NCBI RefSeq assembly: GCF_009910675.1 | Contig: NZ_RSEJ01000018.1 | Coordinates: 124,001 to 188,000 of the forward strand | Length of the DNA stretch: 64,000 nt | Reading direction: 5' to 3' | DNA from: Photobacterium alginatilyticum | GTDB taxonomy: Bacteria; Pseudomonadota; Gammaproteobacteria; Enterobacterales; Vibrionaceae | Shown here: positions 55,088 to 64,000 of the stretch, in pieces | Layout of the letters: each line of letters opens with the position of its first letter | Position numbering within the stretch: position 1 is the first letter of the stretch | Translations under genes and position numbers: made by a program | The notes under the pieces: generated by a model | What the model was told of the DNA's origin: nothing | The model's input: the letters and a program-made list of their open reading frames with translations, nothing else | The model's database searches: none

Positions 55088-55705
55088 TCAAGCAGCAATC
55101 GCAAGTAAGGTGCCACTCATCGCCAGCAGGGCACTCTGCCATTTAGGGGTAAGGTACTGACCTAGCTTAAAACCACTTATCGCGAGCAGCCCGGCACTCA
55201 CCAACATACCGGGAGCAAAGGCCACTAAACTGGAAGCTGAGGCCTCTAGTCCATGGGCCCAACCATGGAACATAACAGCAACAACTGCCAGTACAGACAG
55301 TGCGACTGACCAGCCATTACTCACTGCTCGCTGACGGCTGTAAACGGCAACTGCTGCAACAAACACGGAAGCAAGGATCAGCGTTTCAATGCCTGTGGCA
55401 AAGCCCGACAGTGCACCAAACCCGAGACCAAGCAGCATACTGAACAAAGCAGCCAGCATAATGCGCGCCTGTTGATTTCTTTGCTTATACTGGGCGGCAA
55501 TCAACCCTACACCCACTAACATAACCAGATGATCTAATCCGGTGATCGGATGGGTAACACCAGAGAAAAAAGAAGAGAACAACCCGCTTTCTAGTGGGCG
55601 ATGACCGCTGTGAGCCATCGCCGAACCAGAGGCCAGTAAAAGTACTGCAGCTCCAACACCTGTCAGTGGTGGTACTAATGAACGAGTGTGAATTGATTTA
55701 ACCAT
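55088..55705 (-). CDS. ureJ: HupE/UreJ-family nickel permease
   Basis: A 205-residue HupE/UreJ protein. A signal-like first helix ends at SAMAHSGHRP, followed by six helices with the family motif HPITGLDHLVMLVGVG and a mid-segment FHGWAHGLEAS. It carries nickel (or Co) across a membrane and is often within ure or hup operons. The start MVKSIHTR at 55705 has AAGGA six bases upstream; the nine-codon extension is dropped. Confidence 0.9.
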   Translation of the reverse strand: MVKSIHTRSLVPPLTGVGAAVLLLASGSAMAHSGHRPLESGLFSSFFSGVTHPITGLDHLVMLVGVGLIAAQYKQRNQQARIMLAALFSMLLGLGFGALSGFATGIETLILASVFVAAVAVYSRQRAVSNGWSVALSVLAVVAVMFHGWAHGLEASASSLVAFAPGMLVSAGLLAISGFKLGQYLTPKWQSALLAMSGTLLAIAA

Positions 55706-55780
55706 ATCGTTTCCTTGCGTTGTTGTTATCAAGCTTCATGCTTTGTCTGTTATTGATACCTTGCCTTAACCACTACCGGT

Positions 55781-56290
55781 TCAATGGCTATGATGGCGGT
55801 GTTCATCGGGGTGATGGTGTCCATGGCTATGCCCTGCATGTGAGTGCCCGCTACTCGAACCACCATAGGCGCCAGCTTCAGGCTCGAAGGCAGCCGTTTC
55901 AGATGTCACTTCGGCCCCCAACCCTATCACCATCTCATCCAGCACATGGTCATGCTGATATCGCACCCACTCAGGCTCTATCTGAAGCGGAACGTGGCGG
56001 TTACCGAGGTGATAGCAAACCCGCGCCATAAGATGCGGGTCGGAACAGTAGACAGTAGATACGGCCTCTTCGGCTGCCAGTACCCTGACCAATACTCCCT
56101 GCTCGCTTCGCAGTAAATCGCCGTTTCGCAGGATCTTGCCCCGTGGTAAAAACAGCCCAGCCTCTCTGCCATCGTCTAAGTTGACCTTCAGACGGCTTTT
56201 AATCCTTGAGTCAATTGGCAGGCTCAGCGTTGCGCTACCGGTTAATAATGCTGACTCCTGTGCTGTCAAAATCTGAGTTAGAACAATCAT
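55781..56290 (-). CDS. ureE: Urease accessory nickel chaperone UreE
   Basis: A 169-residue UreE. The N-terminal peptide-binding domain (~1-75) is followed by the metal-binding domain with YHLGNRHVPLQIEPEWVRY. The tail after ~148 is very His-rich (GHSHAGHSHGHHHPDEHRHH), binding several nickel ions. It supplies nickel to UreG. It follows ureC by 9 bp. Confidence 0.95.
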   Translation of the reverse strand: MIVLTQILTAQESALLTGSATLSLPIDSRIKSRLKVNLDDGREAGLFLPRGKILRNGDLLRSEQGVLVRVLAAEEAVSTVYCSDPHLMARVCYHLGNRHVPLQIEPEWVRYQHDHVLDEMVIGLGAEVTSETAAFEPEAGAYGGSSSGHSHAGHSHGHHHPDEHRHHSH

Positions 56291-56299
56291 CAGTGATCC

Positions 56300-58003
56300 T
56301 CAAAATAAGAAATAACGCTGTGCCATCGGCAATACCTCTGCCGGCTCGCACACCAGCAACTCACCGTCGGCACGTACCTGATAGGTCTGTGAGTCAACCT
56401 CTATATTGGGTTGCCAGTCATTCAGCACCATGTCGCTCTTGGAGATGGTGCGGCACCCTTTGGCAATGCCAATCAAACTTTGCAAGCCAAGCTGTTCATC
56501 AATGCCTGCTGATTTAGCCGACGCCGAAACAAACAGCATCGACGTGTTCTGGCTCGCTTTGCCGTAGCTGCCAAACATCGACCGATAATGCACAGGCTGT
56601 GGCGTTGGGATCGATGCGTTCGGATCGCCCATCGGAGCGGCGGCAATCATGCCGCCCTTGATGATGGTGCTGGGCTTGATCCCGAAAAAAGCAGGCTTCC
56701 AAAGCACCAAATCAGCAAGTTTTCCTATCTCGATGGAACCGACTTCATGACCGATCCCGTGAGTAATTGCCGGGTTAATGGTGTACTTGGCGATATAGCG
56801 TTTGAGGCGATAATTATCGCTATAGCTTGTATCCTGCGGCAGGCTGCCACGCTGCACTTTCATCTTGTGAGCCGTTTGCCAGGTACGCGTGATCACCTCG
56901 CCGACTCGTCCCATCGCCTGAGAATCGGATGCAATCATCGAAAATGCCCCCAGATCATGAAGAATATCTTCGGCAGCAATGGTTTCCCGCCGGATCCGGG
57001 ATTCGGCAAAAGCCACATCCTCTGCAATCGAAGGAGAGAGATGATGACAGACCATCAGCATATCCAGGTGCTCATCAACGGTATTGACCGTATAGGGCCG
57101 GGTCGGATTGGTTGATGAAGGCAGCACATTTGATTCACCGCAGGCGCGGATAATATCAGGCGCATGGCCGCCACCAGCACCTTCGGTATGGTAGGTATGG
57201 ATCACCCGCTCGCCGATGGCAGCCAAGGTTGACTCGACAAAACCGGATTCGTTTAGCGTATCGGTATGAATAGCAACCTGAACGTCTGTGTCTTCGGCTA
57301 CCGTCATGCAATTGTCAATCGAAGCTGGCGTGGTTCCCCAGTCTTCATGGAGTTTCAAACCGATAGCTCCGGCCTCGACCTGTTCATGCAGCGCTTCAGG
57401 CAAGCTGGCATTTCCTTTGCCGAGCAGGCCAAAGTTCATAGGAAAAGTATCCAGCGCTTCGAGCATTCGATGAATATTCCACGGACCCGGTGTACAAGTC
57501 GTGGCATTGGTGCCTGTCGCCGGTCCTGTGCCTCCACCAAGCATGGTGGTGATCCCCGAGCAAAGGGCCTCTTCAATCTGCTGCGGACAGATAAAGTGAA
57601 TATGGGAATCGATGCCTCCGGCTGTCAGAATAGCGCCCTCACCCGCGAGGATCTCCGTGCCCGGACCAATCACGATATCGACACCGGACTGCACATCCGG
57701 GTTTCCCGCCTTGCCAATGGCGCTGATACGGCCATCTTTGACTGCCACATCGGCTTTGACTATCCCCCAGTAATCGAGAATAACGGCGTTGGTGATCACT
57801 AGATCTGGTGTGAACGAAGACGGCAATTGACTCTGCCCCATGCCGTCACGGATCACCTTGCCACCGCCAAACTTCACCTCGTCACCGTAGCGGGTATAGT
57901 CTTTCTCAATCTCCAGCCATAACTCGGTATCAGCCAGACGCAACCTGTCACCAACGGTCGGGCCAAACATTTCACCGTAGGCTTGCCTTGAAATCGTCGC
58001 CAT
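56300..58003 (-). CDS. ureC: Urease alpha subunit (catalytic)
   Basis: A 567-residue urease alpha chain with a full set of active-site residues: His134 and His136 ([10 protein letters not shown]), the carbamylated Lys217 ([11 protein letters not shown]), His219, His246 (AIHTDTLNE), His272 ([12 protein letters not shown]), His320/321 (MVCHHL, flap) and Asp360 ([10 protein letters not shown]). It hydrolyses urea to ammonia and carbamate with two nickel ions. It is separate from ureA and ureB, and directly abuts ureB. Confidence 0.97.
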   Translation of the reverse strand: MATISRQAYGEMFGPTVGDRLRLADTELWLEIEKDYTRYGDEVKFGGGKVIRDGMGQSQLPSSFTPDLVITNAVILDYWGIVKADVAVKDGRISAIGKAGNPDVQSGVDIVIGPGTEILAGEGAILTAGGIDSHIHFICPQQIEEALCSGITTMLGGGTGPATGTNATTCTPGPWNIHRMLEALDTFPMNFGLLGKGNASLPEALHEQVEAGAIGLKLHEDWGTTPASIDNCMTVAEDTDVQVAIHTDTLNESGFVESTLAAIGERVIHTYHTEGAGGGHAPDIIRACGESNVLPSSTNPTRPYTVNTVDEHLDMLMVCHHLSPSIAEDVAFAESRIRRETIAAEDILHDLGAFSMIASDSQAMGRVGEVITRTWQTAHKMKVQRGSLPQDTSYSDNYRLKRYIAKYTINPAITHGIGHEVGSIEIGKLADLVLWKPAFFGIKPSTIIKGGMIAAAPMGDPNASIPTPQPVHYRSMFGSYGKASQNTSMLFVSASAKSAGIDEQLGLQSLIGIAKGCRTISKSDMVLNDWQPNIEVDSQTYQVRADGELLVCEPAEVLPMAQRYFLF

Positions 58004-58390
58004 TTATTCCTCTGCCTCCCTGCAGTCAGGTTCTATCGCCAATGCGGACTGCCCGACAGAGCCCATGACCTTGCCCTGAAACCCATAAATAGTCTGCGTA
58101 CCGCCGAAACTAACCAGCTCTACCGTTCGCGACTGTCCCGGCTCAAAACGGGTAGCCGTACCCGCTGCAATATTGAGCCGGTAGCCCAGCGTAGCCTCAC
58201 GTTCAAACTCCAGCGCTTCATTGGCTTCAAAGAAATGGTAATGGGAGCCAATCTGTATCGGTCGGTCCCCCAAATTGGCCACCGACACCGTCACTACAGG
58301 TTTACCCACATTCAGTTCAATCTCACCCTCGGCGCATTGAAGCTCGCCGGGAATCATCGCGCGGGACACATCTTGTTGATTGTCTGACAT
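58004..58390 (-). CDS. ureB: Urease beta subunit
   Basis: A 128-residue beta chain with [20 protein letters not shown] and [22 protein letters not shown] segments ([20 protein letters not shown]). It is ~25 residues longer than the commonest ~105-residue form because of extra N- and C-terminal residues. The ATG at 58390 has GAGG six bases upstream; the GTG before it is less likely. Confidence 0.95.
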   Translation of the reverse strand: MSDNQQDVSRAMIPGELQCAEGEIELNVGKPVVTVSVANLGDRPIQIGSHYHFFEANEALEFEREATLGYRLNIAAGTATRFEPGQSRTVELVSFGGTQTIYGFQGKVMGSVGQSALAIEPDCREAEE

Positions 58391-58398
58391 CACTCACC

Positions 58399-58701
58399 TC
58401 ATACAATCGGGTCATGAACGGTGACCAGCTTGGTACCGTCAGGAAACGTCGCTTCTACCTGAACGTCGTTGATCATTGCTGCCACGCCTTCCATCACCTC
58501 GTCTGAAGACAAGATCGTCCGGCCAAAGTCCATCAGCTCTGCAACGGTTCGTCCTTCTCTGGCCCCTTCCATGATCGCCGCGCTAATCAAAGCCACCGAT
58601 TCCGGATAGTTGAGCTTCAAGCCTTTGTCACGACGTCGTTCTGCCAATAGTGCTGCGGTAAAAATCAGCAACTTATCTTTTTCTCTGGGTGTTAATTCCA
58701 T
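58399..58701 (-). CDS. ureA: Urease gamma subunit
   Basis: A 100-residue gamma chain of exactly the usual length: [20 protein letters not shown] at the start and [15 protein letters not shown] at the end. With UreB and UreC it forms the (alpha-beta-gamma)3 enzyme. It follows ureD after 81 bp, the only sizeable gap in the operon, where a secondary promoter could lie. Confidence 0.96.
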   Translation of the reverse strand: MELTPREKDKLLIFTAALLAERRRDKGLKLNYPESVALISAAIMEGAREGRTVAELMDFGRTILSSDEVMEGVAAMINDVQVEATFPDGTKLVTVHDPIV

Positions 58702-58782
58702 CTATTCCTCCAGCAAACCCGATAACCATCCAGGTAATATTCCGGGCACTCATCTGGGTATCATCAAGATAAGGTGTAAGGA

Positions 58783-59724
58783 TCAGGTCGCCCAAATTCT
58801 GGGAGCACTTGGAGTACTGCCTGACCACGATTTCCTAACTGACAACCAAACCTGGGTAAACAGCGCCATCATTGGCTCGGTGCCTTCCCCCATCGCCCTG
58901 ACGACCATCACTCTGTGCTCGTCGCTGCTGTCCGTTACTTCAGTCACACCAGCTACTAACTTGTTTTCCAATAAGTATTCCTGATAGTCACAAAGCAAGG
59001 TCTGTACCATATTGAGCAAGGGCTCGTCAGATTCAGTCACTATCATGGTGCCCAGCATTGGATTGCCCCGCAGGCCTGCACTTTGCTGGTGCTGATCACC
59101 ACCCTGTACATTCAGTTGCTCTGCAATAATCAGCTCATTTCCAATCCTGAGCTGGGTGCAACCGACGACACTCCCACTGGTAAAGCCCTCTTTTAGTGCA
59201 GGTCGCCCAAAACAGTGCATTTCCCAACCAATAAATCGGCCTCCGGGCTCGATATCGATCTCGGTATCCAGCCTGACCCGCGCTTCCGGAAAATAGATAT
59301 TCTCCTGCGGCAGCCACTCAAGCATAGCGCCAGCTTCTACCGAGAGATGCTGACGCTGATAGGCGTATTTTCCCGAAGAGCGATAAAACTTGGTCGCGCC
59401 GGGCGTGGTGATTAATGCCTTGGCATCAGTCTCTGAATGGGCAGAAATTGAAAGCTTGTCTCCACCGACAACACCGCCGGGAGGATGAAGCAAATACATG
59501 TGACAAACATCGCCTTCAGGATAGAGCGGACGCTGAACAGCGAGCGGACCAACCTGCTTGCGGTGCTTCAATACCGTTTTGGTTGCATTGGCCGAAAAGC
59601 CCAGTTCCAGCAGCGCCCGCCACCCTTGCTGTGACTCAAGCTCATCAGGCAAGGGTTTGGGGGTAATTGATGCAATATTGGTGAGCGGTGACTTTGTCTC
59701 GATACTGTTATGGATAGCCGTCAT
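58783..59724 (-). CDS. ureD: Urease accessory protein UreD
   Basis: A 313-residue UreD with the typical segments [20 protein letters not shown] and [20 protein letters not shown], and the C-terminal PRIWAT. It is the scaffold that binds apo-urease and receives nickel from UreF/UreG. Its ATG overlaps the urtE stop by four bases (ATGA), which links import and urease genes in one transcript. Confidence 0.95.
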   Translation of the reverse strand: MTAIHNSIETKSPLTNIASITPKPLPDELESQQGWRALLELGFSANATKTVLKHRKQVGPLAVQRPLYPEGDVCHMYLLHPPGGVVGGDKLSISAHSETDAKALITTPGATKFYRSSGKYAYQRQHLSVEAGAMLEWLPQENIYFPEARVRLDTEIDIEPGGRFIGWEMHCFGRPALKEGFTSGSVVGCTQLRIGNELIIAEQLNVQGGDQHQQSAGLRGNPMLGTMIVTESDEPLLNMVQTLLCDYQEYLLENKLVAGVTEVTDSSDEHRVMVVRAMGEGTEPMMALFTQVWLSVRKSWSGSTPSAPRIWAT

Positions 59725-60419
59725 ACCGTCAGATACTCCTTGATCAGCTTGTCGTTAAGGCTGGTCATTTCTCCCTTGGCAACAGCCCGGCCACGGTCAA
59801 GCAGACAAAAGTTATCACCGACTTTTCGTGCAAAAGGGAGCTTTTGTTCAACCAGTAAAACTGTGAGCCCCAGCTCGTGGTTCAACCTGCGAATAATGTC
59901 ACCAATTTCCTGGACGATATTGGGCTGGATCCCCTCAGTCGGTTCGTCCAGTATCAGCAAACTAGGATTGACGACCAGTGCCCGGGCGATAGCCAGTTGT
60001 TGTTGCTGCCCCCCGCTCAAGTCTCCGCCACGACGATGGAGCATCTCTTTCAGCACCGGGAAAAGCTCATAGATAAACTCGGGGATCTTGCGATCGCCCT
60101 TGGCACGAATGGGCAGGCCGATCTGCAGGTTCTCTTCAACACTCAGCAACGGAAAGATCTGTCGCCCTTGTGGCACATACCCGACCCCATGACGGGGACG
60201 ACTTTCTGCCGACAGTTTGCTAATGTCCTTGCCCTGCAGCACGATCTCACCGCTCTTGACAGGCAATAACCCCATCACACATTGCAGCAAGGTCGTTTTC
60301 CCGACCCCGTTGCGTCCCATCAGTACCGTACACTTCCCTTCGGGAATGCTGATATCCAAATCCCACAGGGTATGGCTCTCACCGTAAAATTGATTCAGTC
60401 CTTTGATTTCCAGCATCAC
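59721..60419 (-). CDS. urtE: Urea ABC transporter ATP-binding subunit UrtE
   Basis: A 232-residue LivF-like ATPase: Walker A GRNGVGKTTLLQ, signature LSGGQQQQLAIARAL and Walker B LLILDEPTEGIQPN. The latter TEGIQPNIVQEIGDII is distinctive for UrtE. It powers urea import with UrtD. It overlaps urtD by four bases. Confidence 0.95.
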   Translation of the reverse strand: MMLEIKGLNQFYGESHTLWDLDISIPEGKCTVLMGRNGVGKTTLLQCVMGLLPVKSGEIVLQGKDISKLSAESRPRHGVGYVPQGRQIFPLLSVEENLQIGLPIRAKGDRKIPEFIYELFPVLKEMLHRRGGDLSGGQQQQLAIARALVVNPSLLILDEPTEGIQPNIVQEIGDIIRRLNHELGLTVLLVEQKLPFARKVGDNFCLLDRGRAVAKGEMTSLNDKLIKEYLTV

Positions 60420-61309
60420 GATTCTCCCAAATAGACTTCTTTGACCCGTGGATCAGACTGCACCTCGCTCATTGAACCTTCGGCCAACATATGTCCCTGA
60501 TGCAGAACAGACACCTTGCTGGCGATCGAGCGGACAAAATCCATATCATGCTCAACCACCACCACCGAATGATCCCCGGCCAGCGATGTCAGCAGCTCTG
60601 CCGTTCGATCCATTTCCTGGTGGGTCATCCCCGCAACTGGTTCATCCACCAGCAACAGCTTAGGTTTCTGCATCAGCAGCATGCCGATCTCCAGCCACTG
60701 CTTCTGGCCGTGGGACAAGTTACCTGCCAATAAGTCAGCATGATTTTCAAGGCCAATGAGGAGCAGCACCCGATTAAGCTCATCACGCTGTTCCCCGTTA
60801 AGACTAGCTCTGAATACACGCCATACACTGCGCTCCCCGGCCATCGCCAGTTCCAGGTTTTGCCACACCGACAGGCACTCAAACACTGTCGGTTTCTGGA
60901 ACTTCCGACCGACACCGGCATTGGCTATCTCGGCTTCGTCCATTTGCAGAAGATTGATATTGGAGCCCAGCCAGACCTGCCCTTCATCAGGCTGGGTCTT
61001 ACCGGTAATGATGTCCATCATGGTGGTCTTTCCGGCACCATTCGGACCGATAATGCAGCGCAGCTCTCCTTCCTTGATATACAGGTTCAAATCGTTGATC
61101 GCCTTGAATCCGTCAAATGACTTGGTTACCCCTTCGAGATACAACAAAATGTTGTGGCGGGTATCGAGCAAGGGGTGCTGTTGCGGTTTGAGAAAATCAA
61201 AAACCTGATCCCGGCGAACAAAGTTCTTTACCGATTGACGAAACTGCACCGGCAGCCAATGCGGCTGGTCAAGTTTCTCAGGCGAGAGTTGCTGAGGAAT
61301 CGTGGTCAT
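60416..61309 (-). CDS. urtD: Urea ABC transporter ATP-binding subunit UrtD
   Basis: A 297-residue LivG-like ATPase: Walker A GPNGAGKTTMMD, signature LSHGQKQWLEIGMLL and Walker B LLLVDEPVAGMTHQE. The N-terminal ~50-residue extension is longer than in LivG. The segment SVWQNLELAMAGERSVWRVF is typical of UrtD. It overlaps urtC by four bases. Confidence 0.95.
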   Translation of the reverse strand: MTTIPQQLSPEKLDQPHWLPVQFRQSVKNFVRRDQVFDFLKPQQHPLLDTRHNILLYLEGVTKSFDGFKAINDLNLYIKEGELRCIIGPNGAGKTTMMDIITGKTQPDEGQVWLGSNINLLQMDEAEIANAGVGRKFQKPTVFECLSVWQNLELAMAGERSVWRVFRASLNGEQRDELNRVLLLIGLENHADLLAGNLSHGQKQWLEIGMLLMQKPKLLLVDEPVAGMTHQEMDRTAELLTSLAGDHSVVVVEHDMDFVRSIASKVSVLHQGHMLAEGSMSEVQSDPRVKEVYLGES

Positions 61310-62427
61310 AATGCGGCCTCCTTACGAGACGAGGTACGAGGAGACTTGCGAACGAATGAGTCAGAGAAAAATCCGGTGACACCCTTAGGCAGGAATAAAG
61401 TCGCCAGTACAAACAAGCTCCCCAGCGCAAATAGCCAGACTTCCGGAAATTCGATGGTGAACCAGCTCTTGGCATAGTTGATAAGCAAGGCACCGACGAT
61501 AGCGCCGAACAAGGTTGCCCGGCCACCCAGCGCTACCCACACCACGATTTCGATTGAGTTAAGTGGCGCAAATTCTCCAGGGTTGATAATGCCAACCTGC
61601 GGCACATACAAAGCACCGGCGATACCGGCCAATACTGCTGACAGCACAAAGATCCACAGCTTGAATTGATCAACGTTGTACCCAATAAAGCGTACCCGTG
61701 ACTCGGCATCCCGGGTTGCAACGGCAACCTTACCCAGTCGGCTGGCGATCACCGCGCGACAGATTACATAGCCAGCAATTAGCGCGGCAACCGATGCGAC
61801 GAACAAAGCAATCCGGGTACTGTCCGACTGAAGGCTGAAGCCAAGAAGATCCTTGAAATCTGTCAGGCCGTTGTTACCACCAAATCCCATTTCATTGCGA
61901 AAGAAAGCCAGCATCAAAGCAAACGTCAGTGCCTGAGTCATGATTGACAGATACACACCCGAAACCCGGGAACGAAAAGCCAGGTAGCCAAACACCCATG
62001 CCAGCACGCCTGGTACCAAAACCACCATCAGGCAGGCAAACCAGAACATATCGAAGCCATGCCAGAACCAGGGCAGTTCTTTCCAGTTGAGGAAAACCAT
62101 AAAATCAGGCAGCAGCGGATCACCATAGACACCGCGATCACCAATCTGGCGCATCAGATACATGCCCATGGCATAACCGCCGAGTGCAAAAAAAGCACCG
62201 TGCCCTAGGCTCAATATGCCGAGATAACCCCAAACCAGATCCACAGCCAGTGCCAGCAAGGCGTAAGTCAGGTATTTGCCAAGCAGGGTGATAGTGTATG
62301 TCTCGACATGAAGAAAGTGGCCCTGCGGCACCAGCAGATTCAATGCCGGAATAACGAAACCGGCTACCAGCAGTATGCTCAATAGCAACTGCCCTCCGCG
62401 ATCGTCCTTTAAGATTGTTTTAAGCAT
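61306..62427 (-). CDS. urtC: Urea ABC transporter permease UrtC
   Basis: A 373-residue LivM-type permease with ~10 helices, including LTYALLALAVDLVWGYLGIL and HGAFFALGGYAMGMYLM. The conserved cytoplasmic loop EAA-like region is VATRDAESRVRFIGYNVDQF. The hydrophilic end (DSFVRKSPRTSSRKEAAL) is short. It lies three bases after urtB. Confidence 0.94.
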   Translation of the reverse strand: MLKTILKDDRGGQLLLSILLVAGFVIPALNLLVPQGHFLHVETYTITLLGKYLTYALLALAVDLVWGYLGILSLGHGAFFALGGYAMGMYLMRQIGDRGVYGDPLLPDFMVFLNWKELPWFWHGFDMFWFACLMVVLVPGVLAWVFGYLAFRSRVSGVYLSIMTQALTFALMLAFFRNEMGFGGNNGLTDFKDLLGFSLQSDSTRIALFVASVAALIAGYVICRAVIASRLGKVAVATRDAESRVRFIGYNVDQFKLWIFVLSAVLAGIAGALYVPQVGIINPGEFAPLNSIEIVVWVALGGRATLFGAIVGALLINYAKSWFTIEFPEVWLFALGSLFVLATLFLPKGVTGFFSDSFVRKSPRTSSRKEAAL

Positions 62428-62430
62428 GTC

Positions 62431-64000
62431 TTATCCCTCCACCGCTCGGCCACGTTGAGGAAACAGGCCTCGCGGTCGTTTCTGGATAAAAAGAATGATG
62501 AAAACCAGCACCAGTATTTTTGCCAATACCGCCCCGGCCCATGGCTCCAGAATCTTGTTGAAAATGCCAAGGCTTACCCCTGCTACCAGGGTGCCCCATA
62601 AGTTGCCGACACCACCGAATACCACCACCATAAAGGAATCGATAATGTAACTCTGTCCCATGTTAGGTCCGACGTTGGTCAGCTGAGACAACGCCACGCC
62701 AGCTACGCCGGCAACTCCCGAACCAAGGCCGAATGTCATCGCATCGACCCATTCTGAGCGCACTCCCATTGCCCGTGCCATTGCCCGGTTTTGGGAGACA
62801 GCACGCACCTGAAGCCCAAGCGGCGTCTTTTTGAGAACAAACACCAGAGCTGCAAACACCAACAAGCAGAAAATGATGATATAGAGACGGTTATAGGTAA
62901 GAGAGAGCATCGGATTGATTTCAAGCATCCCGCTCATCCAGTCCGGAGTGGCAACAGATCGGTTTAGGGGCGAGAAGATACTGCGAACGGCCTGCTGCAG
63001 AATAAGGCTGATACCGAATGTCGCCAGCAAGGTTTCCAGCGGCCTGCCGTACAAAAAGCGGATGACGCCACGCTCAATGGCAATACCCACCAAGCCGGAA
63101 ACGACAAATGCCGCAGGGATCGACAAGATCAGCGACAGACCAATATTGTTTGGCATCAGTTGCTGCATCACGTAGGTGGTATAAGCCCCCAACATGATCA
63201 GCTCGCCATGGGCCATATTGATCACCCCCATCACGCCAAAGGTGATTGCCAACCCAATCCCGGCCAGCACCAATACAGATCCCAGGCTCAACCCAAAATA
63301 GAGTGTCTCTGCCGTGTTATAAATCCGCTGACTCTGATGATAGTCATCTAATGCACGCTCAATCCCGGCGATAAATTCGGCATTACCCTTGTCCTTGGCC
63401 AGCTCAACATCAAGCGCATGACTCAAGGCCTGAAAAGCCACCGGCTCCAAAGAATTGCTCAGGAGAGCCAACGCAGCCTCGCGTACTTCGGGAACCGGCG
63501 CGTTGATATCAGCAACAGCCAGCACAAGTGCAAGCACCTCTTTCACCTCTTGCGACGATTCGCTCTGGTAGGCACTTCTTACAAGACTCTGAACATTCTC
63601 GGCTGTATTTCCCTGCAAGTTTTTTGCAGCCTGTAGTCTTAATTCCTCGCTATCAGCACTTAAATCCAACTGGGCTATACCCAAACGGATCGCCTTGCGC
63701 AGCCGGTTATTCAGCGCAACTTTCTTATAATCACGCTTGTTGCTGATCTCCTGATCAGCAGATCCTCCCTCTTCTACCCCATCAGCGATAGATACAGCTT
63801 GCTTACCAACGGCCAGCTCGGGGATCAAAAACAATTGCTTGTTCTTTTTCTGATAGAAAACCTGACCGTCGAGCAAGCCGGTTAACATCGTCTTGGCCGC
63901 AGGATGACGAGTTTCAGCCAGCCATTCGATGGCTTGTTGCTTCTTGGCAAAGTTACGTTGTGACAGCTGAGCCTCGACATCAGAAAATGACGCTATATAG
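62431..64000 (-). CDS. urtB: Urea ABC transporter permease UrtB (5' end cut by window edge)
   Basis: The frame runs from the right edge to 62431. The membrane part (the C-terminal ~290 residues of the visible frame) is LivH-like: LGLAITFGVMGVINMAHGEL-like sequence (GIGLAITFGVMGVINMAHGE) and VFGGVGNLWGTLVAGVSLGI. A long N-terminal HEAT-like helical domain, typical of UrtB rather than LivH, continues past 63888, where the frame reads FAKKQQAIEWLAETRHPAAK, so the Met at 63888 is not the start. The substrate-binding protein gene urtA probably lies just outside to the right. Confidence 0.93.
   Translation of the reverse strand, partial: YIASFSDVEAQLSQRNFAKKQQAIEWLAETRHPAAKTMLTGLLDGQVFYQKKNKQLFLIPELAVGKQAVSIADGVEEGGSADQEISNKRDYKKVALNNRLRKAIRLGIAQLDLSADSEELRLQAAKNLQGNTAENVQSLVRSAYQSESSQEVKEVLALVLAVADINAPVPEVREAALALLSNSLEPVAFQALSHALDVELAKDKGNAEFIAGIERALDDYHQSQRIYNTAETLYFGLSLGSVLVLAGIGLAITFGVMGVINMAHGELIMLGAYTTYVMQQLMPNNIGLSLILSIPAAFVVSGLVGIAIERGVIRFLYGRPLETLLATFGISLILQQAVRSIFSPLNRSVATPDWMSGMLEINPMLSLTYNRLYIIIFCLLVFAALVFVLKKTPLGLQVRAVSQNRAMARAMGVRSEWVDAMTFGLGSGVAGVAGVALSQLTNVGPNMGQSYIIDSFMVVVFGGVGNLWGTLVAGVSLGIFNKILEPWAGAVLAKILVLVFIILFIQKRPRGLFPQRGRAVEG

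Overview
The window looks like a chromosomal segment of a marine gammaproteobacterium, probably Vibrionaceae (Photobacterium, Enterovibrio or Grimontia type). This is an inference. It rests on the AccD C-terminal sequence, the phaB-phaA-phaP-phaC gene order, an MSHA-like pilin, a GlyGly-CTERM exoprotease and multihaem c-type cytochromes. No rRNA, tRNA or CRISPR array was seen. Both ends are cut: a Bcr/CflA exporter runs off the left edge and urtB runs off the right edge.

Layout. 1-11.8 kb is a series of transporter/regulator pairs: Bcr/CflA-MarR, EamA-MocR, a stand-alone accD paralogue with a divergent LysR, AraC-AzlC-AzlD with a CMD-family protein, and a second Bcr/CflA-AraC pair. 11.8-14.9 kb is AT-rich and encodes an MFS protein and an alpha/beta hydrolase. 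It is followed by a single-module C-A-T-TE peptide synthetase (14.86-18.75 kb). A large secreted GlyGly-CTERM metalloprotease lies opposite (18.8-23.3 kb). 23.6-27.4 kb is a three-gene periplasmic flavin reductase operon: a Tat-exported FAD subunit, a tetrahaem cytochrome, and a heptahaem/cytochrome b membrane protein. A group II intron (27.94-29.83 kb) sits just behind the terminator of a GntR gene. That GntR gene is divergent from a catabolic operon (30.8-35.1 kb) of a split UxaA-type dehydratase, an enolase-superfamily enzyme and a BCCT transporter. The substrate of this operon is not evident.

35-45 kb holds small membrane and lipid genes, a LysR/SDR/cytochrome b561/SnoaL set, small hypothetical proteins, a 0.9 kb array of ~300-bp tandem repeats and an orphan type IV pilin. 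45-48.8 kb is decaying: an EamA exporter and a sugar isomerase-like gene survive among remnants of RpiR, LysR, TauE/SafE, thiolase and CoA-transferase genes. 48.8-53.1 kb is the polyhydroxybutyrate operon. 53.7-64 kb is one leftward operon for urea import (urtBCDE) and hydrolysis (ureDABCEJFG).

Points of most interest: (i) the AccD paralogue carries Leu at the position equivalent to E. coli AccD Met203, the change associated with andrimid resistance; (ii) the GntR-UxaA-enolase-BCCT operon has matched operator palindromes; (iii) the single-module NRPS lies beside an AT-rich exporter/hydrolase pair; (iv) intron excision would restore a terminator U-tract; (v) the ~300-bp tandem array is structured. 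Gene starts were moved from the longest reading frame where ribosome-binding sites decided the matter.
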